Below are positions 20,712 to 30,677 of a stretch of 49,727 bases of DNA, one piece after another. The stretch is from Amphimedon queenslandica (taxonomy: Eukaryota > Porifera > Demospongiae > Haplosclerida > Niphatidae). Positions within the stretch are counted from its first letter, which is position 1; every line of letters begins with the position of its first letter. The stretch is from assembly GCF_000090795.2 (NCBI RefSeq), contig NW_003546298.1, positions 140,478 to 190,204 on the forward strand. The letters are read 5' to 3'. Below the pieces are notes generated by a model, which searched no databases, was not told the origin of the DNA, and was given only the letters and a program-made list of their open reading frames with translations. The position numbers were made by a program, and so were the translations under genes.

Positions 20712-21633
20712 ATCATTTGCTAATTTAAAAAAATTGTGCTATTTTTTATATTTTGTTGTGTTAATTATTTTAGTGAGTAGTACTTTAAAAATGACAAACA
20801 TAAGCACTAGTATTAAAGTATTATATTGAATTGATTATTTTAATGATGTTAATTGTTACACATATCAATAATTTTGACCCATTTCTATTGAGAAGAGACA
20901 TAATCCCAATAGGGTACTTATCATTATTGTTATTACTATTATTAGGCCACTTCAATTAAATTCATAGTTTTCCATTTCACAAGGAGAGCTTGCCTTCTGC
21001 AGGCATGTGATTTTGTTTGCATAGATCTATACTGTATTCAATAGTGTAATCTTGTAGAAATAATTAAAATAATATTATGAATTGCTGATACAACTGTGTT
21101 CTTGGTAACGAAAAACAGCAAACCTTAATATGGAAGGGCTTTATTACCACTCCCATTATTCAGTGTTTATATTATTTTTGCACTACCTTTTACCACTGGT
21201 GGTGATACCGTACTGTATATAGTGTAAAAATTTTTGAGGGCTGTAAATTTAGCAGATTTTGTGATTTTTTAGCATTCGCAAAAATTACTTCCGTGAAAAT
21301 TAAATTATTAGGGCACAAGATGGCAGACGGTATAAATTTGCAAAACTTAAATCCACGAAATAGATTTTTAGGCAAATTTGCCAAAGTTTTAAGCACTTGA
21401 AAATTTTGTGCTACACGGTATTTCCATGACAGCATTATCACACATGCATACAGAAAGTAACACTTAATTGTACATTGTAGTTAGCAGATGTACTCTTGAT
21501 TTTATGACTAATGTACCATATTATAGGGACAACATAAATGTACATGTACATATATCATTTAATTTCCTGACTCATTCTATTATATAAACATGTAAAATTT
21601 ACTGATAAGACTACAGTAAATGTTCAGATAGCA
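20712..21633. other. Receptor spacer with MITE-like insertion
   Basis: No gene. It is related to the other receptor 3' flanks and to about 38945-39370. An insertion at about 21209-21420 is described separately. Confidence 0.6.
21209..21420. mobile_element. Small MITE-like insertion
   Basis: About 210 bases inserted in a site that reads 'gatacagtatttcc' in the duplicate flank at about 9292. The ends read 'ccgtactgtata' and 'gtgctacacgg', a short inverted repeat (CCGT/ACGG), with a possible TA target duplication. The interior 'attcgcaaaaatta' motif resembles the insertion at 16750. Confidence 0.55.
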
Positions 21634-22545
21634 ATGGAAGGCAACTATACCTTTAATCAGTTTGGTAGTCCAGCAGTTGCAGCAGTTTTTATTGTTGAGA
21701 TGATACTAGCTCTGATAGCTAATGGTGTGGTACTATCTATCACACTCTATCAAAGAAAGTCCTTGAAACAACCATCAACAATATTCTTCACTTCTCTCAT
21801 ACTGGCACATCTTGTATTGATTCTACTGAACCTTCCTTTCATTATCGTTGGATTAGCTGCTGGTAAGTGGATCTTTACTGGTTCAGATGAGGAGGAGACA
21901 GGTACTTGTTACTTTGCTCTTTATATTTTTTGGTGGATGGTACTAGTCATATCAACAACACTAGCCGCTATATCAGTTGATCGGTTTCTCTTTATTGTCA
22001 AACCACATCTTCACAACCGGTTCATGAAACCCTGGGTAGCACTGACCCTCACCATTGCTATCTGGATATTGTCTGCTGTATATACCACTTTTTATATTTT
22101 TGGACTCGACTTTGACCTCTATCAGTTTAATTCTTCATTTTGTTTCCTACCAAGTAGTTCAAGTCGTGGTTTTTTGGGTATTTTTGCAACAATTATTATA
22201 CTTGGGATAATAGTCGTCACTACTCTTTGGACCTTTTGTTTCACTAGAAGGTTCTTCAGAGATCAGTCAGTGATAGCAGGAGAGAGTGCATATACTTCAA
22301 AAAAGAAGAGACTCTTTGGAATATTTGGAAGCATGCTACTCATCTATGGGATATGCCTTGTTCCTGCTTTCATCTACTCTCTACTTTATCTGTTTATTGA
22401 TGTACCAATATGGTTCATCATAGTTGGTACTATCTGCTTCCTTTTTATTACAGTAGCTAATCCGGTTATCCAGTCATACTTCAGACCTGAGATTATGAGT
22501 GTTCTTGTATCATGTTGTCCTTTTAAACTTCGTGCATGCTGTTAA
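21634..22545 (+). CDS. Rhodopsin-family-like GPCR, D-type copy 1
   Basis: A 303-residue intronless receptor. It shares the family core (ANG in TM1, His at the TM2 Asp position, DRF, TM4 Trp, Pro in TM6, ANPVIQSYF in TM7) but its second extracellular loop is clearly different: longer, with Asp, Tyr and Phe residues, one Cys and a Ser-rich patch before TM5 (SSSSRG). Here 'SVDRF' replaces the usual 'SFDRF'. The gene at 39371 is its close partner, and both are followed within 300 bases by the same PPWD1 intron-exon junction, so gene and neighbour were duplicated together. The start is fixed by the conserved flank 'gttcagatagcaatgg'. Confidence 0.9.
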   Translation: MEGNYTFNQFGSPAVAAVFIVEMILALIANGVVLSITLYQRKSLKQPSTIFFTSLILAHLVLILLNLPFIIVGLAAGKWIFTGSDEEETGTCYFALYIFWWMVLVISTTLAAISVDRFLFIVKPHLHNRFMKPWVALTLTIAIWILSAVYTTFYIFGLDFDLYQFNSSFCFLPSSSSRGFLGIFATIIILGIIVVTTLWTFCFTRRFFRDQSVIAGESAYTSKKKRLFGIFGSMLLIYGICLVPAFIYSLLYLFIDVPIWFIIVGTICFLFITVANPVIQSYFRPEIMSVLVSCCPFKLRACC

Positions 22546-22819
22546 AGCAACAGTGATATCATTTGTCATATGTTATTGTGTTTTATCTTTTCAATTATTT
22601 TAAAGTTTCAGTTAAAAATAATGTAGCTAGCCACTAGTAAAGTGATATTAATGGTTTTTAATGACATTAACTGTTAATTGCATCATAATGGGTACTTATT
22701 GTGTTTACCAATGGTTTTGGCCTATTCCTAATGGAAGAGACATAATGATGTATTATGCATATAGGATACTACGAGATTACAATAATAATTTATTTTATTG
22801 TTATTTTTTTCTTGTTTAG

Positions 22820-25800
22820 TGCTGAAAAGGAAGTCCCTGTCATTCATATTTATGATGGAAGAGGGGAAAATAAAGAATTAACGGCATTAAGTAATATTCA
22901 CAACTCTCCAATACTCTTCATGAAGGTATTGATGCTAATTATTTCTTTTCGTCTTACTCCCTATGTCATGTGCCTTTGTCTTATGTGTTTTTGTTGTTAA
23001 TTTTGTTATCCAAACATAGTAATGATGGCATACATGTAATACTTGTATTCATCAGAATGGCTGGAAGGGAAATCTTTCATATAAATGTCCTGATATTAGA
23101 TTCTTCAATTTGCTTAAAAGTTTAGCCAAGAGTGCACTGGGTGCTTCATTCTTTGATCTTGTTTTTTTATGCCCCTCCTATTCCCCTCAAAAGTTCCCTT
23201 TTTTTCTCTTTTTATCCATACCTTTTTTTATCTTTTTGTCTCTCACACACTTCCTTCCCCCCTCTCTCTCCCTTCAGTATAACAGTCATTATGATGTCAT
23301 AGTCTCAGCTGATTCTACTGGTATGTTAGAGTACTGGTCAGGCTCCACTTACTCGTTTCCAAAAGCTGTGAAATTTGAATCAAAACTTGATACTGATCTC
23401 TATGAATTCATTAAGGTAATCAAGTTATTAATGCCACATCTCTTCCTAATTAACTAGTTAAGGATGTTTTATGAATAATTTTTGTGTTTAGCACAAGACA
23501 ACACCCACTTCTCTTGTCTTCTCTCCAAACGGAAAATTATTTGTATCAACTTGTCATGATAGGAAGGTAAAGAAATCATTTATTAGTTAAAAACTCACTT
23601 ATTTTGTGTATGTTTGTGAGTCAAAATGTATGTAAATGCACATTATTTGTATGAAGAAATACACAATATACAATCTTCCATTCTGCAAATCCATCCACCA
23701 ATTATTTTCACCAATATTGTCTGCCATATATACATGTAATTATGATGTTTTATGAACTGAATAATTTCTTGATTTTTTAGGTGAGAGTATTTCATTTCTT
23801 AACTGGTAAACTACATAGAGTGTTTGATGAGTCCTTGGATATTTTCACACAGCAGCAACAAGTATTAATAACCAGTGGGTGGTGCTTATATTAATCATGT
23901 GATCATTACCATAGGCAACCCCTCAGTTAAGTAATATGGAGTTTGGTAGGAGGCTGGCAGTTGAGAGAGAATTGGAGCGATCACCGTCTTATTACCTCAC
24001 TAATGCAAGTATGAGATTTATAACAAAAGGCTATGATAATAATGCTAATGGACTGGTGATATGAATGATAATAAGTAACATAACCTCATTCTGTCCTGTC
24101 TATCTATTGGTTGTTTGCTTTTGTCTAAAGTGAATACATGTATGATAACAGAATTAACATTTGTCATTACAAAGCGGAAATAAAGTCTATATGCCATGAT
24201 GTAATTACATGTATTTATAATTTTTTCTTTCTCTAGTATTTCTGATATACATGTATGTATTCTCCTTTTTTCTCTTGCATTTAGTTTTTGATGATAGCAG
24301 TAATTTTATTATTTATTCTACAATGATGGGAATCAAAGGTACAGCATACAGCAATACATTCACATGACTTGATTGACCTATTAGATCAAATACTTTCTAA
24401 ACAGATGTTCACGATCAATTATGTTTTTTCTTTTTTTCTTATTTTCTTTTGTCTCCAGTTATTAATCTAGTGACTAATAAATGTGTTAGAGTGTTAGGCA
24501 AGGTACAGTTTGCATACATTCATGAAAGTATTGAATATAAGCAGGCACATACATATATCATGTAGCTACCTTTTTGTAAACACTTGCAAAAAAACATGAT
24601 CAAAAATAATGATAATTCATTTTATAAGCCAGAAAGTATGAGGGTATTTGTATTTCTATATACATGCACATCTCAAGTACATGTACATTGTACATGTACA
24701 TTATAATTCCAAATAATTATGCTTATAATGTGCTGTATAGGAGGAGAATGCACGTTTCATTCAATTGGCATTGTATCAAGGGAAAGTTGGAAAGAAGAAA
24801 GCAGTTAGTATTGTAAGTTATAACATAGTTGTACATGCATACATGTACATTTGTATTATAGTACAGGGTATTTTTGAGAAATTAGCTTGTTTTAAAAATG
24901 GTCATGCATTTAACTAAAAAAAAATTTATGATCAGAATGCTCAAATTTTCTACACAGCATAATGACATCAACATGTATCAGAAATAAATATTGGTGATTT
25001 TGGAACCTATGAAAATTTGTACATCCACCTTTGCATTGATAATTTTAATGAATTTTTAATACTTTATCAATCTATTGTACTTTGCATCTATTTCAATGCA
25101 AGTACATCTTTTTGCTCTCTGTCTCTCACTTTAATTGTTACTATAACAGCTTTGAAATTTGTCAAATTGCTGATAGTTTTGAATTTATGGCCTTGTCCTA
25201 TTAAACATTATTAGTTAAAAATTGATTTCAAATTTACTACCTTTTAACCCCTAATTCCTTTATCATTTCATTGTCCTTTACAATTATTTCCTCCTTTCCT
25301 TCAACAGGAGATGGAGGTGTCTGATAATCCTGGTCTACTCAAAGACACATCTGACCCCACATTGATATGTACTGCTTACAAAAGAAACAGGTTTTACATG
25401 TTTAGCAGACGAGACCCTGACGACAAGAAAGGGTTAGAAATATGATTACATGTGATGTACATTGCATATACTAGTAGGACATATACATGTGTGTAATTTA
25501 CCTTTTCTCTCTCCCACTCTCCATTCATCCCCGGCCCTTTTAAACTTTGTTTCTTCCTTTTTTGTTTCTTCTTTCCCTCCTTCCTCCTGTCTTTCTTCTA
25601 GAACTGAAGATGAGAGAGATGTGTTCAATGAAAAACCATCCAAAGAGGAAATGATGGCTGCTACTCAGGTGGGTGGAGTCTTACTTTACCATGGTTATTT
25701 ATGTATTGTGTAGTCCTCAAGTACATCCCGAGTTAGTTCAACGGCTGTGATGCACACTACACTTGGTGACATTCATCTTAAACTCTTCCCGGAATAGTAA

Positions 25801-26469
25801 GTTATGTACATGTACATGCATATCAATTTACAGTTTATATTTACATGGGTATACATGTACATTATAACTGCAACATCGTTATCGTTTCTTTTTCCTGTTT
25901 CTTTCCATTTCTTTACCACTATGCTCTTTCTCCTTCTTTCTTACTTGGCTTATGTCTTATTTTTTTTACTAGTTGTCCTAAAACAGTTGAGAATTTCTGT
26001 GTTCATGTCAGTAATGGCTATTATAATAATCACATATTCCACAGAGTTATTAAATCATTCATGATACAAACTGGGGACCCTACAGGTAACGAAGGAAGAG
26101 GGAGAGAGAAAGGTGGGATGTTATGGAAAAGGGAGAGAGGAAGAAGCAGAAGGAGAAAGGGAATAGAGACTGTGAGAGGGAGAGAGGGAGGAAGAAGTCA
26201 GAGTGACTCACATTACATTTAAACTGCATTTTTGTCAGGTACTGGTACAGGTGGTACTTCTATTTGGGATGGAGAGTTTGAAGATGAGTTCCATCCAAGT
26301 CTTAAGCATGACAGACCATATACTCTCTCAATGGCTAATGCTGGCCCTAATACTAATGGATCACAATTCTTTATTACTGTTGTGCCCACTGTAAGCCTAT
26401 ACCCTAGTACTATACTATGACTGTATGTACATGTATGTATACTTGTTGGTAGCACATCACTTATACATG

Positions 26470-26500
<31 letters not shown>

Positions 26501-26814
26501 GGTCATAGGGGAACTAATGTTTACAAAAGTATTGTCCTTTGTGTTATTGTTATGAGATCAAATTACTGACATTCCAACACTTGGTGTTAAACATACTCTA
26601 CTATTTTTTATGCTAGTAAATTATGCAGTAGCTCAATTATGCTTATTTTTATAATCTGTCTTACCCACAGTCATGGCTAGATAACAAGCACACTGTTTTT
26701 GGGAGGGTGTTTCGTGGAATGGATGTTGCCCAGAAGATCAGTGAAGTCAAAACTGACCCAAGGTCAGACAAACCTTATGATGACATAAAAATAATGAACA
26801 TTACTTTAAAATGA
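22820..26814 (+). CDS. PPWD1: PPWD1-like WD40/cyclophilin protein, last 14 exons (5' part missing)
   Basis: Spliceosome-associated peptidyl-prolyl cis-trans isomerase with WD repeats. Exons read by eye: 22820-22925, 23278-23415, 23492-23566, 23781-23861, 23915-24008, 24285-24338, 24459-24502, 24741-24812, 25308-25432, 25602-25668, 25714-25796, 25973-26085, 26239-26390 and 26671-26814. All have GT/AG borders and matching phases, giving 448 codons with no stop. The first exons encode WD repeats ([18 protein letters not shown]), then a linker ([13 protein letters not shown]), then a complete cyclophilin domain with FHRVIK, GSQFFIT and the Trp-Leu-Asp-Asn-Lys-His motif. An AATAAA lies at 26905. 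About 200 residues of N-terminal WD40 sequence expected from the family are absent; upstream is only the receptor array. It is either a truncated duplicate or the end of a gene whose intron holds the GPCRs. Confidence 0.85.
26090..26200 (+). repeat. Polypurine tract in a PPWD1 intron
   Basis: A run of about 110 bases made almost wholly of G and A (aggaag, gagagag units) in the intron between the two main cyclophilin exons. It is low-complexity DNA. Confidence 0.7.
26472..26496. repeat. (AT)n microsatellite
   Basis: Twelve AT repeats in the last PPWD1 intron. Confidence 0.95.
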
Positions 26815-26984
26815 ATGTATACTTTATGTAATAATGGTTGGTATCTTAATAATAATTTTTGACATCTTGCGGTTAATTTTTTTAGTTCATTTAAATCATT
26901 GTAAAATAAATTATGTACTCCTATTATAAAAAGCTATTCTAGTGCTTCTTGAATCATAAATTATGATAAATACACCTTAATTGA

Positions 26985-27522
26985 CTAATGAGCACTAGTC
27001 TTAATCATGAGCTTCAGAGAAATTGATTAACCAATCAACAGATTCTCAGCATTGCACAAGATGGAGCTTTAGGCCTCAACTACCTGTGTAAGCCTCAGCC
27101 TATTGTTTACAGTTATGTCAGCAGTCCTAACATAATATTATTAATTAAAGCCTTGTGCTGGACCTGCTGGTTATGAATATGAAGCTAAAGTAGAACAGAT
27201 TATGTTACAGCTAAGGCACTACTATTATGCTAGGCAATGTGGCATACCGGTATGTTGCATGTGAAGCTTTTAATCCTGATCAACACAGTCCAGCAATGGA
27301 TGTCTACATGCAGTTACTCTGTTCTTTTTATGAAAATGATTTACATTCTCTACCAGAAATGATGACAGCATAGATACAGCCCATAATGAAAGTGCATGAA
27401 AATCTGCATGTTACTGTCTCTTGGTCTATTATGAAGTCTCCCATACAAAGAGGGCTTAAATAGTAAATTTAGAGATTGTTCTAGTATGGCTCAAGCTGTG
27501 TTATTGGAAAGGATGAAGACTG
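26985..27522 (+). pseudogene. Degenerate kinase fragment of the kelch-kinase family
   Basis: Matches the kinase domain of the gene ending at 30677, from the hinge region (about 30145) to the C-terminus, with many indels and stops. Recognisable pieces include 'NQQILSIAQD', a damaged catalytic loop in which the HRD region reads Val-Tyr-Ser-Tyr, 'GPAGYE', the Asp-Gln-His-Ser-Pro-Ala-Met-Asp-Val segment and the final helix. It lies tail-to-head before the intact kelch-kinase gene, so the family once had another tandem member here. Confidence 0.85.
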
Positions 27523-27668
27523 TATGTATGTATAGTTCATGCATTTTGGTGCTTCCTTTTTCTGTTGATTAAATTTTTTCACCACACTATCTAAATTGAT
27601 GATCTCACAGATAGTTGATGGTCCATCCCACACATAGCCATATTCCAATAAATGTTGGATCAGCAAAG

Positions 27669-30600
27669 ATGGATTGTCCAAGATTTTTGTATCGAGCTGT
27701 ATCAGTACGTGATTCACTGTATGTGTGGGGTGGTTTAAATTTCGAGTTTTACCATGATCCAGCAGCAAATGATGTGTTCACTAGTACTATACAGCACTTT
27801 ACTCCTTCAACTGGTCAATGGATCACTAGAGATACTAGTGGTACTCCTCCATTAGGAATTTGGGCACACTGCTGTACTGCAATAAATCATCAATTATATT
27901 ATTTTGGGGGAACATCACAGAGTGAGTCACATTGTAATGAAAGCTGTTTTTATAACAGTATTACACAACTGGATACCGTTAGTCTTCAATGGAGAGAATT
28001 AGAGCCAACTGATGCAACTAGACCAGTTATGAGGAGATGTTTTGGTGGAATGATATCATTTGAACATGATGGAGTACACCATTTACTAATGATAGGAGGA
28101 CAAGGACCAAAACCAACTTTCCAGCTACCAGATTATAGATATGAGTTACCGGCATCTTTGGCTAAAAAGAATGGAGAGGAGTGGCTTACTAATGAACATT
28201 CACTGTATAATTTATCGCTGAGTAAGACATTATATTCTTTGGCATTGTGTTGATTTTAGTTTTTTATTTCAAAATAGGAGAATGGAGTAATCCCTCAGTC
28301 ATTGGTCAGTGTACACTATGGCCTGCTTCTTTTTTTGTCATTGAAAAAATCAATAACACTAGAGCTGTTGTGTTTGGTGGATGTGATTCTGAAGATGAGG
28401 ATGCTATTACTAACAATATTTATATATTAGAGATACATGTATCAACCAGCACTGTGGTATGTTGCATGTAATGATTGCACTATAATAATTTAGATGAGCA
28501 AGTTTTGACAAATTTTAGTGGTTGGTGGTTTTTAATTTGGCAATATGCCAATTTTACCAAATTCTAACCCCTTTAAAATCAATTATCCACTCTAGATCTG
28601 ATGGTTTATTTCTATTTATTAGTTCTGGCAGTGTATCAAGAAATCTGAAGCAATAGACCAATGGCCTGCTGGTAGATTTCTTCATGCAGGTGCTGTTATT
28701 GTAACTGAATTAGACTGTCCTATGCTAGTGATAAGTGGTGGTTGGGATAAGAAACAAGATGTATTAGATGACTGTTGGATTTTTAACATCACTCAACATT
28801 CCTGGATAAAGGTATGTGTGTAGTGAGTCACATATATGTAACTATTAATTTATTTCTATTATCAGTTAGATGTACCTCATTCTGTTAGTAAGAGATTGGC
28901 TCATTCTCTCTCAGTGTTTGTTACGAGTCCTCATTGTGTTTGGATAATGACTGTTGGAGGGCTACGTAAAAATGAAATGATTACTCATCATATGTCAACT
29001 GAACTAGGTTAGTGCACAATTATCATTGCACAAAGTCACTTACATTTGTATTAAAACCATATTGTGGATGTATTCTATTAGAGCTTAATTTCATTTCTTA
29101 CCACGTGGAATGAATATTTTTCAAACTAAAAAGGCATTCCCTCAATGCCACATGTATAAAATGGCTGCTCAAAACAAAAATAAAATGAATGAAAATTTCT
29201 AATCCTATTAAGAACAAACATTTTCTAAAACAATATATACCCACTATACAGTAGAGCATGTGCATAATTTTAAAAGGTTGGCCTTTATGTTTGTCACAGG
29301 AATTAAAAATTTTGTTTTTGTAATTGTAGTGTCTGTAGTTTAGGTTAATGAATATGATTTACATACTTATTGTAATAGTGATACATTGATGTGTAGCAAA
29401 TGATAATTAATGTACCAGTACATGCTTATTATTATAAATTCAAATTATTAGTTTTCAACAGTAAAGGGGAGTGTCTAGTAGGTGATACATATGATTCAAG
29501 TGATTACAAGCAAGTGAAGCAACTACAGTTAGGAAGAAGCCTATGTTTGGAGGAGCACCATAAACCAAGCAGAGATTCCGTTCATATTGAATCAACCATA
29601 CAAGCCCTTATGAAAAGTCTCGATGAGAAGAAAAGAGAAGTTCAAATTTTTCATCAGCAAATAGAGGAAAAGGAAAGAGAACAAGCAGAGAAAGAGCAAG
29701 AAATTAGAAGATATTGTCATCGACTACAAGAGATGGAAAGGGAGAAACAGGAGGCACTGCTGGAAAAGGACAGAGAGTATCAGGTGGTTCTACAGGAGAA
29801 GGATAGGGAGGTACAGGAGAAGGATAGGGAGCTGCGACAGTCTCAAGAAGCAGTTCGTAGATACCAGCAACAAGCACTTACTGATGATTACTGGGTTATT
29901 AATAGAGATGAAGTAACTTTGACAGAGGAGGAGTTAGGAAGAGGATCTTTTGCTGTTGTTACAGTTGGTATTTTTAGAGGTTTAAGAGTAGCTGTAAAGT
30001 CGCTTCATGCTATCATCATCTCAGATTATAATCAAAGTATTTTCTTCAGGGAAATGAGCATAGCATCACAAGTACGCCATCCTAACCTGGTCCAGTTTAT
30101 TGGTGCAACTAAAGTGGGTAATCCTCTCATTTTGACGGAGCTGATGAGCACTAGTCTTAATCAGGAGCTGCAAAGAAACCGATTAACCAATCAACAGATT
30201 CTCAGTATTGCACAAGATGTAGCTTTGGCCCTCAACTACCTTCACCTGTACCTTCACCTGTTTAAGCCTCAGCCTATCATTCACAGAGATGTCAGCAGTC
30301 CTAACATATTATTAAATCCTTCCACTGGACCTGCTGGTTATGAAGCGAAAGTAGCAGATTATGGTACAGCTAAATTGCAACAAGGCACTAGTACTGGTAC
30401 TGTAATGCCAGGCAATGTTGCATATGCTGCACCAGAAGCTCGTGATCCTGATCAACATAGTCCAGCAATGGATGTCTACAGTTACTCTGTTCTCCTTATG
30501 GAAATGAATTTATGTTGTCCACCAGAAATGACAACAGGAGGGAGATGGCAACAAACTTGTAGTGTCTCCTCGTCTGATATGAAGTTTCTCATACAAAGAG

Positions 30601-30677
30601 GACTTCATACAAGATATAGAGCTCGTCCTACTATGGCTCAGGTAATAGAAACATTAAAAAGGATAAAATTTTATTAA
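27669..30677 (+). CDS. Kelch-propeller / coiled-coil / protein kinase fusion, copy 1
   Basis: Five exons by eye: 27669-28221, 28278-28456, 28623-28811, 28866-29007 and 29452-30677. Phases agree, giving 762 residues. Residues 1-350 contain six kelch-type Gly-Gly motifs (about 21, 80, 143, 218, 283, 338), fitting a six-bladed propeller for protein binding. Residues about 405-495 are a charged coiled coil rich in Glu, Lys, Arg and Gln. Residues about 505-762 are a kinase: glycine loop GRGSFAVV, VAVK lysine 537, HRDVSSPN with catalytic Asp634, Asp657 in DYG rather than DFG, and an intact APE. The catalytic residues are present, so activity is likely; TKL or TK-like grouping is inferred. A four-residue repeat (YLHL) sits just before the catalytic loop. 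An upstream in-frame ATG at 27615 lacks a counterpart in the second copy. Confidence 0.85.

Noticed and set aside
23110-23457. Open frame of 115 codons
   Set aside because: Its first half is a polypyrimidine intron; only 23278-23415 is real PPWD1 exon, with clear splice sites.
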